This document shows, one piece after another, positions 21,995 to 34,200 of a stretch of DNA of 64,000 nucleotides (position 1 is its first letter; each line of letters starts with the position of its first letter). A program made the position numbers and the translations under genes. Below the pieces are notes generated by a model. That model was not told the origin of the DNA and ran no database searches. It saw only the letters and a program-made list of their open reading frames with translations. This stretch comes from Trichosphaerium sp. ATCC 40318 (Eukaryota > Discosea > Flabellinia > Trichosidae), in the NCBI GenBank assembly GCA_038496445.1, contig JALMLS010000315.1, forward strand, positions 62,001-126,000. Reading direction: 5' to 3'.

Positions 21995-24519
21995 TTACAT
22001 TGCACTTTTTGCCTCCCGAATAAAATTTCTTATTTTGATCATGTCTTTTTTACCTTCTGTTTCAACTCCAGATGATACGTCTAAAGCAAAAGGACGTACT
22101 TGTGAAACAGCATTCGAAACATTAATAGGGTCTAAACCTCCCGCCAATATTATAGGCACTGGTAAAGAAGCAGCTATTGACCTACACAACCATTAAAACT
22201 TGAGAACTGATTGAAAAAAAGAGCAAGAAGTAGAGCTACAAACCAGTCGAATTTTTTTCCAGTGCCACCTTTAGCACTTGGGTCTCTAGTGTCCAGGAGT
22301 ACACAAGTAGCAGTAGAAGGCACAAAGCGCTTCAGGACATCATCTGGAGCATCATTACCAACGTGAACCGCCTGTGATAATTAAACTTGATTAAACTTCA
22401 TCTATTTTTTTTTGATGATGTTGTGTTGTTTTAGGTTACCTTCCATGCCGGTCTACATGCTTTTAGGCATACATCAAAAGGTTCATCCCCTTTAAAAAAA
22501 AGTGTTACTCCTAAGAATAGTTCGAGTCGGAGAGGAAATGAACTAGTAGTAACCTGAAAATTGAATCACATCTAGATCGACTTCAGCAGCTATCCGATTA
22601 ACCTCATCAATGTCTTGGTCCGCGAAAACTCCAACAACAAGTGGAGTTTTTACCTTTAATATTGCGTCCCATTTTTTAGCACACTCAGTGTACCAGGCAT
22701 CCTAATAGTTATGTAATGTTACAAACTCGAACGACATATTTTTACTTAATTTACATCAATAAAAAACTGCAAAAGTTTTTTTTCCCGCTGTAACGTACCG
22801 CCTTCATATCACTGGCGGAAGACTTCTCAAACGTGGGCGTATTACTCTGTTTTGCCGTAATTCCTACGTCGGATCGGGTGTGTATACGTTTAGTAATCTC
22901 TTTTGCGAGTTCTACGGATACGAGACGCTTCGATTTTGAGGCAAAAACAAGACCGATGAAGTCAGCACCTAATGATGTGATTTATTAATCACCCGTTTAA
23001 TCTCAAAACTGTTTACCTGCTTCAACAGTAGCTAGGGCGTCTTCTACATTCTTAATACCACATATCTTAACATACGTGATCGGTACACCTTACCACGTGA
23101 TTAGTTTAAAAAAGTTGAACAAGGCGGTTGTAAATTAACGAAAGGTTTGGGTTTTTTATTTATCCCATGGTACCTTTTAGCTCGTTTATCTTGTTCATTG
23201 GGTTAGGAGAACGCATTAATGCCTCTCCTACAAGTACGGCTCGAGCGCCTACTTTCTCGAACAACTCAACATCAGAACGTTTAGAAATTCCTAGCAAGAA
23301 GAAAGATGGTTTAGAAAGCGAAGGAGAAATTGCAAGGTGCTGTGTACCACTTAGTGCACATATTGTCTTTTCGTTCATGTCTACACCTTTAGTAACGCGT
23401 TCAGTAGTGCCGTTGTCGACTGTAAATGTATGCAAATTCCTGTTGTTAACACCAATAACTTTGGCTCCTACTTTGAGAGCTATTTTCATCTCTGACTCAT
23501 TTGCAACCTCCACCTAGGTTCCGATAATAAGAACTACATGTAAACTATGTGTCTTGTGTGGACAACGACTTTGGTGATAGTACGTACTAGTGGCTCCATG
23601 CCTAGTTCTCTAGACGTTTTGAGGTATGAAACCAAGTCCGCTTCTTCTAGAGACGCTACAATAAGAAGAAGTGTGTCTGCACCATAAGCTCTAGCCTCAT
23701 AAATTTGATATGGGTCAACAATAAACTCTTTGCGCAGTAACGCTGGCCTAAAGTCACATGACGTGTTAGTTAATTTCATAAACGTACTAGCGGTACAAAA
23801 AATTATGAAAAAAAAAAAATAATCGGAGTTCCATGTCGTATCACGTGTATGAATCGTAAACCACGTGCCTATTTTCCAAACCATCAATGGCATCCCTGAT
23901 ATCTCGCAAGTCTTGAATACTTCCTTTGAACCACTTTGGCTCTGTCAAGCATGATATTGCAGCGGCACCTACAACGATACAGTCATTTACACAAAATTTA
24001 CGACAAAAATACTGCAACAAAAAAAAAAGTTTCTTGCTTTTTCGCTGCCTTTTTGTCCCCTACTACAAAAACAAAAACGGCTCATACCTGCTCTAGCGTA
24101 TAGTAAACCCTATGTCGTATTAGGTTGTGTACCAAATGAAGCACGAAAGGTAAAAGGCGGTTTTTTTTTTGGTTGAAGTGTTGTGCTGTCACGACAGTCT
24201 TTGGAAAGTGGTTAGTAATAACGTACTTGCTTGGCAGCGTTGATATGAGGTGCTATATCTTTTTTTGAGGGTGATGCACGCTTAACCTCAGCCATTATGC
24301 TCATTTTAGACGCTCTTATGCGCTTTTCAAAGTCTACAAGTGTGTACTTGCCATTTGCGTCATTTTCCTGAATTATTTGTTTTAAAGCTTCCAAAGACAC
24401 TGTTTTCTAGAACTACATTAAAATAACACTCTTAAATCCATTTTTGACGGTACTTTCGCTTCAATAACATCTAACACGCGTTGTGTGTTTATTTCCTTCA
24501 AGATTGACGCTTTGGACAT
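21995..24519 (-). CDS. Bifunctional indole-3-glycerol-phosphate synthase / phosphoribosylanthranilate isomerase
   Basis: ATG at 24519 ([14 protein letters not shown]) begins the IGPS half. It carries [13 protein letters not shown] (catalytic Glu and Lys), [18 protein letters not shown] (catalytic Lys), [29 protein letters not shown] and [16 protein letters not shown]. After an intron the PRAI half starts [20 protein letters not shown] (catalytic Cys). It continues with [17 protein letters not shown], the [17 protein letters not shown] and DLDVIQFSG strands, [16 protein letters not shown] (catalytic Asp), and [15 protein letters not shown] to the end. The two domains catalyse consecutive steps of tryptophan synthesis, in the bacterial TrpC-TrpF order. 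Fungi carry the same pair behind a glutamine-amidotransferase domain, which is absent here. At least nine introns make it a bona fide nuclear gene. Confidence 0.94.
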
Positions 24520-24601
24520 GTTAATGTACACTAAAAGGCCAGTTTAACAAAGAAAAAAAAGAAGTCTGGCCGCTGTACCAGAAACCCAAAAAGTCAAACT
24601 G

Positions 24602-24849
24602 TTAAAAAACAAGGTTGTAATTCCTTACCATTGAAAAAATTAAAAGCCTAACCCACGCCCTTTCAAAAAATCTGTATTGTGATTGTATACTCCATTTTAA
24701 TACTGCATAGCTCGAGTTAAATTCTGAGGGTTGTAATTGTTTTAGCGGCTTCCTTTTTCTAGATATAATTCCAGCAGTTCCCTGGAATGCCTCTCTTGTT
24801 TTTGTTGTAATTCCACTGCACACTCTCCGCCACGAACGCAGATAATGTA
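24602..24849 (-). CDS. Doubtful ORF, possibly coding
   Basis: One frame stays open for about 80 codons on the minus strand and includes GITTKTREAFQGTAGIISRK and FFERAWVRLLIFSM. No start codon, family or clear splice partner is evident. It lies in the spacer between two minus-strand genes and may be a UTR or an unpaired exon. Confidence 0.22.
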
Positions 24850-24891
24850 CACAATGTATGATATGGCGTAGTTATTTCGTCTGGCACGGTT

Positions 24892-25602
24892 TTAAACCAG
24901 TTTAAACAGGCCAACGGCCAATAGGGAAAGACCGAAACAAAATAAGTACGAAACAGGTTCGGGAGTCTCTGTAGAGGTTGTTGTTATCGTCAAGACTGCA
25001 CGACGTATACTAAAGGCGTCTAACTTTACTAAACGATTATACACTGGGATTATCTAAAATTAAACTGAAATAGAGAGACGACACTAAGAACAATAGAGAG
25101 AGCTTGAAAATTGCCTTGTATTTTTTTTTAAAAGTTGGTCGTTACATAGTTATTGTGATCTCACCTGGAGTGCAGATTCCTCCATGTTTCTGATAACCTT
25201 GAACATGAACTCCGGTTACCCCTCCTATATGGTTAAAAAAGCTGTAAATATGAGCTATAGCATGTTAATCCTCACCCCGAAATTTTGCTTGTGTTTACTT
25301 TTTTTCAATCAAAAATTAACGCAGCAAAAAATGTGACTGTGTGCAAAATGTCTTTGTGTGTTACATACTACAATTAATACAAAACAAAACATGAACAAAC
25401 ACTCATCTACGACAAACAACATGTCTCTATATAGATCCCCACAATACTCATTCGAGTACCTCTTAAACAAGACAACGCAACTTGTACGTATTGGTTCATA
25501 AATCTCTTTCAAAATCAAAAAAAAAAAAAGTCGGTCAATCTTCTTTTGTTTGTTGGTATACCAACAGCCAACATTAAGTACCAAACACCCAGCAAACACC
25601 AT
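24892..25602 (-). CDS. Putative small secreted or membrane-anchored protein
   Basis: ATG at 25602 starts a hydrophobic leader (MVFAGCLVLNVGCW). Later exons read EIYEPIRTSCVVLFKRYS then NEYCGDLYRDM, followed by NHIGGVTGVHVQGYQKHGG then ICTPG before a GTGAG donor. The C-terminus is LTITTTSTETPEPVSYL then a hydrophobic tail (FCFGLSLLAVGLFKLV) ending in TAA at 24892-24894. A leader, several cysteines, a Ser/Thr/Pro stem and a hydrophobic tail without a cytoplasmic part suggest a GPI-anchored or type I surface protein. A Ly6/uPAR-like fold is only a guess. Exon joins were not all verified. Confidence 0.42.
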
Positions 25603-25792
25603 CCGAGTTTTTCCGGCGCCGTTTACGCCCCGCCTTCTTTTCTTTTTTTTTCGAATCGTTTTTACTTCTTTTTTTTTTTGATTGATATCACGTGATCTCT
25701 GTATGACGCTGGAGGTTATAAAACAACCGCTTTCAAAAAAAGAATACGTTGTTCACCATTGATAACCGACTTTTTTGTGTGACGTTTAAAAA

Positions 25793-26664
25793 TGCAACAT
25801 TTTGGAAAAACAGCACCCAAACCATTTTTCTGACTTGCCTTTTGGCTTCATTCCTTACAATCATCTACCGCTGTAACTAACATAATGTTTTAGTGGCCTA
25901 CACACGAATCAAGGGAAGCTGTTCCCGAAGTTGTACGACCAAGCAGACAAGCGCAATACCCATCATTTAAGCTTGTTTTCCACCCTGGTGCTCAAAGAAT
26001 TTTTGGACGTACTAAGTCACCGATTCTACACGCTCTTTGTATGACAATAATGTACAAGCTTGGTATTACGCAAGAGAGGAAGGGTTTCTATCGCGTGGTG
26101 TACGTTATTTCGTTCGAGCCTGTGCACTGACTCTTGCGCTGAAGTACTCTTCTAAAAGCTAACCTTTCTCTGTAGGGACCACAACATGTTCATGTTCGCT
26201 ATACTACTCCTTACAGGAAGCAAGCCAAGTAAAGTTAAAAGTGAATACCATAGATACAAAGCAATGACAAGGTACAACCTTTTTTTCAAAACGAAACCCA
26301 GTTAGGCATTTCTAGATAAAAACAAAAAAGACAGCAATTTTGTTACGATAAAAAGATACTTTTTTTTTTTTATGGCGTTGTCCCTTCAATAAATACTTAC
26401 GGTTTTGTTACAAATAGATGGATAAAAGTTTATGGCAAGCGTAAGCAATACCGTCAATGGACTTTCACCCTACGAAACGATAGAGCATCAGACTGGAACA
26501 GGGCATACAGATCTATTGTCGAAACAATAACGTTTAGTAATTGTGAACCTATTCTTGGCTACAGGAGTGGCGAACACGTGTACCATTTTTCAGAACCTCA
26601 GGGGCTAGGTTCTCAAAGCGTTAAGACGTTAATACGCAAATTCTCGCGAACAGGGTATTGGTAA
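25793..26664 (+). CDS. Unrecognised protein, four or more exons
   Basis: Three well-behaved exons share one frame. The first begins after an acceptor near 25893 with WPTHESREAVPEVVRPSRQA and goes on to FHPGAQRIFGRTKSPILHAL. The second reads DHNMFMFAILLLTGSKPSK. The third begins WIKVYGKRKQYRQWTFTLRN, then GYRSGEHVYHFSEPQG, and ends RKFSRTGYW with TAA at 26662-26664. The first exon is unclear. An ATG at 25793 gives a short frame that must be spliced, and an alternative frame there contains a hydrophobic TIFLTCLLASFLTIIY. TCACGTGA and an AT-rich TATAAAACA lie upstream at about 25688 and 25717, a plausible promoter. I do not recognise the family. Confidence 0.5.
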
Positions 26665-26966
26665 CGGAGAAAAATCTCGGCCGAACTCAAACAACCCAAA
26701 AAAACGGAATGTATTATATAATCCGCTTATGTACAAAAAACAAACAAACAAAAATCTAAAATAAAACCAAATTTCCAACTGATTATCTTTCTTAACGCTC
26801 TCAAGAACGTCTTTCTCTTTTTCTGGGTTTTATGTATAAATAAAGCATTAAACAAGTAACGTCATAAAGTGTAACATGAATATGTACATACAATCTCTTT
26901 TGAAAACTAGGTTTACGGCACGAAGAAAAACTGCACAACTTTTTTTTTTGGTTCACAAAAACCGGT

Positions 26967-28575
26967 TTATTCTGATTTACCCGGTTGTTCTTCGTCTCCC
27001 TTTTCGCTTGTCTCCTCTCTATATACATCCTTCCTCTTTGCGTATAGCCCAGGAACCGGCAACAGCCATTTCATGGGATCATAACCCATACTTTGAGCGA
27101 TGTGTACAACAGGAGGTGTTAATATCATGCTAAGACCGAGACGAATAGGTGACGTCAGTTTGTGTGCAGCTATAGCAACACCCATTGTTCCTGCAGTCTC
27201 TAATCCCTAACCAAAAAAAAAACGTTATTAGAACACGTTTAGACACGTTTCGCATCGGAGATCTCATCCGAAAAAAACCAAAAACACATGTGACGTATTT
27301 TTCATTAACCAAATGTTTGGTTTTTTTTTCTTTTGGATGTGATAAACGAAGTGAAAACAGAGAAGCAGTTTCTTGTTTGTAAAAATAGTATTGTCGTAAT
27401 TGCAGTCTAATGTATTACTACAAGAGTCGGCCTCTGCTATAAAGGAGCAAAAAAGAGAGAGCTGTAAAGATAGCTTTTTTGAGTTGAAAAAGAAAGAACA
27501 CGTGATAATTGAAAAAAAGGAAAGTACCTGAGGTAACCCAATATAATCAAAAGCAGGCGTCAAATCAACACCGCTTGATAGTAGAACAAACCACCCAACC
27601 AAAAAAAAAAAGCCACTACCAAAGTGTACGAGAAAGTAAGTAGCGCCATATTTAGAGAATGCCCGTAATACTGTAGGATTCATCTTTGATCCCTATAATT
27701 TACGACATTAATACTACAAAAAAAAAAAATTGATGTGCAAACAAAAGAAGAAGTGTGTTGTATTATCGCACAAAAAAAAGATTTGTGTCACGTGAAATTG
27801 TGAAATATTATTCCGAGATGATTAAAAAAATGTTGGGTTGTGAGAAAGAGGAGGAATATTTAAGTAAGTTGTAATAGAAACAGAGCAAAAAAATGACACA
27901 TTTTTTTTTGAATTTCTTTCTCGAAATTTCTAGCGCACACAACGGAAAAAATAGTTTTGCCTTGACAACGTCATGGTAGCGCAAAATGACGTAATTTCCT
28001 CTAAAATGATCAAACGCAAGTGTAAAATGGTAGAATTACAAAAAAAGAAAAAGTCCAAAGTTCCCATACCCTCGTCAAGTCATCAACAGATTGCCACATA
28101 CGAACTTGTATAGACTCTTTGTTTTCCATGGTAATTGACTGTCTGTACGTCACACGTACTAATTCTTCACCACGTAGGTCATCTTTTCGGCTTTCTAGAC
28201 TCGGTTCTGTCTTTCGTTCTGGTTTTAGTTCGTTCTGTGTTTTCTGTCCCTCTTCATCGCTAGAATCAAAGAAAGCGTATCGTCGCACCACAACGCGAGG
28301 TGTAAAAGCCGAGTTATGACGTTTGGTTTCTAGGCTCTAAATTAGTCTTTTACAGCACATATTACGCAGTCTGGCGATGAGAGCGGCTAAACGCTTTATT
28401 CAATAATAGCTTACGTACGTTTTTCGCTGTAATATCGCTTCCCACTCCCATGGACGCCTTAATTCCGCATTAGATTGGAATTTCGGTAATAGTAAATTAC
28501 TACAATGCAATAGACTCGCAAAACACTCTCACCATTGGCTACGTGTGCGCGAAGGAGCAATCTTGGCACTATCAT
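26967..28575 (-). CDS. FAM210/DUF1279 mitochondrial protein
   Basis: ATG at 28575 opens an arginine-rich presequence (MIVPRLLLRAHVANGVHG, then RYYSEK) typical of mitochondrial import. Exons join in phase through VVVRRYAFFDSSDEEGQK and QVRMWQSVDDLTR into the DUF1279 core: GSKMNPTVLRAFSKYGATYF, HFGSGFFFLVGWFVLLSSG, then ETAGTMGVAIAAHKLTSPI and TPPVVHIAQSMGYDP. The C-terminus is acidic (EETSEKGDEEQPGKSE). FAM210A/B proteins are inner-membrane or matrix-associated mitochondrial proteins linked to mitochondrial translation and metabolism. The membrane span and 'YG-x-Y' start of the domain match. One intron (about 27690-28047) is longer than usual here, and an extra exon could be hidden in it. Confidence 0.83.
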
Positions 28576-29040
28576 AAGGCCTGTACTATTACCAGTCTTT
28601 CTTTCTTCGAGACTTAAAACCAAGCAGCTTAATACACGTATCTGCGCAGTACTTGCGTGAATAGATGAACCAGCACGTGGGCACTTCTTACACCTTACTA
28701 CAAGAAACCTACTTTTGATTGCTACGTTCTGATAAAGCTGGGCATCAAAAAATAGACGGCCAAGTGCACAATATATTGAGCAGAAGCATAACAACAAACC
28801 ATAAAGAAATAATGCAAAGAGCAAAAAAAAAGGTAAACTTGTTATTGAATACTACAACACAAATAAAGCGCTTCCAGAGCGAAAAATAACTGACGAAAAA
28901 ACTAGCTGACTTGGCCGATACGTACCGATACGGCAATAATAAGTCACGTGCGCGACCAGTTAAGTACGAACGTAAATCACTTTTTAAGCAACTTTCACTC
29001 ATACACAACAACAAACAACCTCGTACAAAACCCTATTGAG
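28576..29040. promoter_or_regulatory. Divergent promoter region
   Basis: The FAM210-like gene (minus, ATG 28575) and the next gene (plus, ATG 29041) start 465 bases apart in opposite directions, so this stretch must serve both. It contains CACGTG near 28674 and 28945. A minus-strand frame at 28745-29014 is hydrophobic and may be 5'-UTR. No obvious TATA box. Confidence 0.4.
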
Positions 29041-29906
29041 ATGTCCAACATTGTACGTGGCTAGTTTAAACTTTTTTACAACGCATGATGCAATTTCTAA
29101 ATAAGGCGTATCAACCTTATACGCTTTGTTAACAACTACATACGCGCTTTAAACCCTTTTTGTGCAGTTACATGCATTTTATAGGTTTCTTGTCTAAAAC
29201 GACCGTTTAGGGCCCAATTAAAGCATATTATGACGCTAAATCTATTCACGAAGTAGAGCCTCATCTAGAACGCATCAAATCTGGTTTATTCCAGGGATTC
29301 ATGCAAAGCCACCCAATCGGCTATTGGCAGTTCCACCAATTCAAGTACAAGCCTGGCATGTCGTTCGTTAAAGCTAGCTACGCCGAGTGCTTCATGCATC
29401 TTCTCGTTGAGTGTCAAGCAAATTGCCGACCGGAAACATGCTTTTTAGTGATTTACAGCGGACAAAGAGGTAAAAAAATCGCAAAGCAACATTCTTTGCT
29501 GCTAGTGGCTGACGATTCAATCTTTTTCTAGGTCCCTTCGGTAAACCTTCTCATTGTATTACGCTCATTTCAAAGGGAGATAAGTTGTACAACATGGGAC
29601 AAAAGAAAGCAACAGGACCAACTCAAAGAGATATGGTAAGTATAAAAAAGAGTTGGTTCATAAACCAAACTTTGTTCCTTTTTTTTTTTTAGTAATGCTG
29701 ACACATGTGTTTGTTAGGTTCGTATTATACCACGTGATAAGGGAGATGGTAAAAAAATACTGTGCTTTTCCGTAGGAAAAAAGAACATATCAGCGTTCGC
29801 CAAGTTGTTGAAGCCTTATGTCAAACTTATAGCCAAAGGAAAAAATCCTTTGACAGGTGCCACAATCGGTCCTTTTGATGACCCTGACTTGCAAGCATCT
29901 GATTAA
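29041..29906 (+). CDS. Conserved-looking protein of unknown family
   Basis: The start ATG at 29041 gives a four-codon first exon (MSNI) with a GTACGTGG donor. It joins in phase, over an intron of about 160 bases, to GPIKAYYDAKSIHEVEPHL. The gene continues GFMQSHPIGYWQFHQFKYKP and YAECFMHLLVECQANCRPE. After a further intron come GPFGKPSHCITLISKGDKLY, then RIIPRDKGDGKKILCFSVGK, and LLKPYVKLIAKGKNP. It ends FDDPDLQASD with TAA at 29904-29906. The protein is about 190 residues, probably soluble, with no signal peptide or span. Good codon use and clean splicing make it a real gene. I do not recognise the family. Confidence 0.72.
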
Positions 29907-30049
29907 ATAAATCACCAGTGATTCTTATTTTCGAAGTTTGTTGAAACATACTTTCATTTGTTGGCAGTCGAATTCCGTTAGTCTAATTGGTAAAAAAAAT
30001 ATCAAACATTTTAATTAAGACAGTAGTACGGACTAGCGTTTTATTTATG

Positions 30050-31094
30050 TCAAGGTTCTTGAACAGATTTTATGGTCTTATGCATGTTAATAGAACGTGA
30101 TTTTATCAATACAGCGTTTGGTTTATCATTGTCATCTATTCTAAACTTTGCCTAAAGACCAGAGAAATTAGGGTGAAGCCAAACAACATTAAAAAAAGGC
30201 GCGTACCACTTCCTCAGTTTTACCTGTACCGATATGCCTTTTAAGTACACGGTTCATTGCAACGTCTATATCGCAATCTATACAAAACCATTACTACCTC
30301 TGTTGTGCGTGTACTCTTAGTGTACCTAAAAACCATCTGAAATCCATAAGAGCCGCAATATCAACCCAAATTGGTTCATCCAAAAGTAGGTAATTACCTT
30401 CCATTATTATCAACTTGTGACTACAACCCGAATTACAAAAACAGTAATAATCTTCTTTTCTACCTCTTTTGAATGACAATAGCGTCCGGTACAGGGTCAC
30501 CAATACTACCCCAACGATAAGAGAAAGCTCTGCGGATGAAAGAAAAAATAAAAGTACCCATGATCAAAAGAAGGCACTTTTCCTTCTCCAGTGCTCTTGA
30601 TTTCTTTTACAAGAGCCAAAAGAGCTAAGATTAATCTCTTAGAAATCACGTCGTAGCCCAATGTACCAACACGTGCCTTTGGCATTAAAGGTCCATGGAG
30701 CGCCTTGAGCTAATTTAAATGACTTCAACACGTGCTCAACGCACCTCTCTTGCGACGTGCAAGCTCTGGGTCCTTGTTTACACATGAGAATCTGAAATAT
30801 TTGAAATGGTTAGCGCCGTACGTCCATTTGTGCTAATTCTCGCTTGTAGTAGTGGAATCCATCCATTGGGAAGTACGCTGCGGCATTGGGAAGTTGGCTA
30901 TTTACCAAAGCTACCAATTGTTTTGCAGTGGTCGATTTACCACTTCCCGGACATCCGGCAATAGCTACGAATACTTGTTTCGTAGTTCTGTGGAAAACGT
31001 CAGAAATGTTACACCTACCTCGATCAATGACGCACGTAGAGCTAGACAGGTATTGTATTAACTCTTTAGACAACCTGTCGTAAGTTGCCTGCAT
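30050..31094 (-). CDS. P-loop kinase of the uridine kinase/phosphoribulokinase fold (Yfh7-like)
   Basis: ATG at 31094 (MQATYDRLSKELIQYLSS) precedes a Walker A, VAIAGCPGSGKSTTAKQL. It is followed by AAYFPMDGFHYYKREL (the DGFHY motif), GAPWTFNAKG, KVPSFDHG, and EGNYLLLDEPIWVDIAALMD. The C-terminal FRIDDNDKPNAVLI then matches the ND-x-x-NA motif. This order is that of eukaryotic Yfh7 and related small-molecule kinases near uridine kinase, pantothenate kinase and phosphoribulokinase. The substrate is not known for most members. The chain of about eight exons joins well. Stop at 30050-30052. No targeting peptide is obvious. Confidence 0.87.
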
Positions 31095-31271
31095 TTTATC
31101 AAAAACGACCTTCGATCAACAACTGCCACACGTATCGCTACGCCACAACCAAATTGGGGAAATAGAAATAAAACTGCTGTCATAACTTAACGACACGATT
31201 TTTTTGTTTTTAGCTGTGAACTTGCTCCTTTGGTGTATGTAGTAAGTGACATCAAATCCTCACTGCGTAGT

Positions 31272-34200
31272 ATGGCAGATACTCCAAATAGACGAAGATT
31301 GGTTTCTCCAAAAAGGCGAGGCTCTAGACTACAAAAAGGCGGTAAAGATAACGTCGTTGATGGCAAATACGTAAGAGACCGGAATCTGGTTTAAATTTGT
31401 CATAATTGACATTACAACACGGCTCATTGAGCGTTGTATACTCTATATTGCGCTGATCTCTCCACCTCACTCAATATCGTAATTTTCTAACGTTTTTTAG
31501 AGCCTAGGCACTGTTCTTGGTAAAGGCGCATTTGGCACTGTATACGAAGGTGCTGAAAACGCATTATGAATTGTTTTTTTTCTAAACTGGCTTCATAGCC
31601 TTTAATTTAGCCAATGGGCAAACGGTAGCGATCAAACGCGTGGAACTGTCCTCAGTGCCAGAGGACTCAGTCGCAAGCACGGAGGCGGAACTGGTACGCA
31701 CAAAATAGCCGCAAACAAAGCAACAACCATCTCACGCGCTTGCAATATCAAAAAATATCCTCACCTAAAAGACAGCCAACTAACGCCCAAACAGGAAATA
31801 TTAAAATCTCTACGCCATGAGAACGTAGTAGGTTACATTGGCACTGTAAAGACAAGCACATTTTTGAACATAATCCTGGAATACATCGAGGGAGGTTCAC
31901 TTTTAACAGTTGTCAAAAAATTTGGTGAGCTATCAGAAACTCTAACGAGTGTATACATGCATCAAGTGTTGATGGGTCTGGTGTACTTGCATGACCAAGG
32001 CGTACGTTTTAATTTTTTTCACTTTTTTTTTCTTTTTTCGGTTTATGAAGACTCTGACGTTTGTATCTAGGTTATTCATCGCGATATTAAAGCAGCCAGT
32101 ATCTTTTTACCATTTTAGTTTATTTAGGATTTTGATTTCTTTTTTTTTCTGTGAATTTTGTTAAAAAATTTTAACTCAACGAGATATTCTTACGACAAAG
32201 TCTGGTATTGTGAAACTAGCCGATTTTGGTGCGTATTTGTGGTGTGAACGACTCTCTACTAACCTTTCACAGGTGTTGCAACACTCACAAATAATATTGA
32301 GAGCCAGGAGGTGCTTGGAAGTCCGTATTGGTACTCGCTTCAATACAACTATGTTTTTTAGCTCACCTTTGTTTAGGATGGCGCCAGAGATTATAGAAAT
32401 GAACGGAGCTACACCAAAATCTGACATATGGAGTCTAGGCGCCACCGTAATTGAGGTATTTTATGCACAACTTTTAGCACTGTTTCTAATGTCTTGCGTA
32501 GGTAATGACTGGCACTCCGCCGTACTGGGATATTCCTCCTTTGTCGGCAATGTACAAAATTGTAGAGTCAGAGGAGCCTCCACCTTTCCCTGAAGAGATT
32601 TCTACAGGTATTACAAAACTAATTATCTCAGTGTTGTTGTATTGACAACATGATAAGATCTGAACAATTTTTTGCTGGTTTGTTTTGAGAGGGATGAAGA
32701 GGATCGATTATCTGCCTCTGATTTATCGGGACACAAGTGGCTTGATGATTCATCAACTAAAGAAGATGACGGTTCAGTACGAGATCCAAATAGACTGGGG
32801 TTTTTTTGTTGCTAACATGGCGTAGACTACTCAACCTTATTTAAAGCGATCCCCTACAAAAAACAGCATTAAACCGTCTGGTACTGTTGAAATTAAAGTA
32901 TCAAAGTCACGTGGCAAGATGAGTGAATCAAGCGAGACTTGCTCGTCAATAGATACATCATCTCCGAGAATGAAAGAAGCTGGTGCTGTTGGTAGACTTA
33001 AGAGTAGAAGGGTACATGATTACTTGTTGGAGACCGTATCTTACGGTATATAGCGTGGCCATAAGCGACATAACTTGAGTATTTCATCTCAGGGCGTTTA
33101 CAAATTACTGGAGCAAGTTGATGCACTAGAAACGTTTGAAAAAGGTACTCTTCCATAAGTCATGCTATCTAGGTAACTTAATACTGATTCCTTCCATTTA
33201 GCTGTTAGAGATCTTGTACGCAGTATTATTATTGAAGTGAGAAAGAACAATGATTTGGAGGAAGATGTTAAAAGGCTTGACAAGAAGATTGAGCTTCTTA
33301 TTAGAAACCGAATCACACTCGAAGAACTCGTGAATTCGCCTAAACCTACGCGTATGCATCGCGCTATGAGCCAGCCTTTGACTAGCCGAGGTGGTGCTTG
33401 CGTTCTTTCTGACCCTGTCTGTGCTGCGGTACGCGAACTTTAGTTCTTAGCAGTCATTTATTGTGCTTACACCGTTTTTCTTGTAGGCTTACGGGAAGTT
33501 CTTTTATATTCTTCAAGCTAACCCTGATTATCTTGCAAACTTGATTTTTTACCAAGCTGGTAATGATAAATATAAGAGCATCATTAATCCAATTATTTTG
33601 ACTATGTATGGCTATGGTTATTCAACAAGGTACTTAGTTTTGCTTTGAAATCAAGGTTTGAGATCTCTGCCTTTTCTTTATTTCAGCGCTTTTACAAATG
33701 TTGGTGGTTTGGATAGATACCGTTGTTTGCGAGGCCATCAGTCAAATCTGAATGTTTTTTCAAACTTTTTTAGGGAGGAATACTTGCTTTTAGAGTTGTT
33801 TGATACAGCTATTCAGCGAGAAATAAATAATTTGAGCTCTTTGGGAGCTTTTCAAGAAGAAGGTGAAATTTTGCTACAAATGATTATGAGTTACAGCAGG
33901 TATGTTTGACACTCTTTATAAACAAAAAACCTTTTCATCTCGATTATGGGCTTACACGATTAAGGCGCATTCAAGAATACGAGTTTATTCGAGAGTTACA
34001 TGCGGAGAACATTGACAATGTTATTTCAAGCGATATTCAGCTTGAGATTAATCCTATCAAAGTGTGGAAGGCTATGATAAATAAACAAGAAGTTAAAACT
34101 GGCGGAAAGTCAAATCTTGATCCCAACGCAAAACTAGGTTAGTTTCTACGAAATATAAAGCCATTTTAGCCTTATTGAAACATTTAGATCATATTCTACA

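Noticed and set aside
23167-23517. Plus-strand 116-codon ORF inside the tryptophan gene
   Set aside because: It is the antisense shadow of a strongly coding IGPS exon.
21995-24519. Bacterial contamination as the source of the tryptophan gene
   Set aside because: Many spliceosomal introns with the same donor style as the neighbours rule it out.
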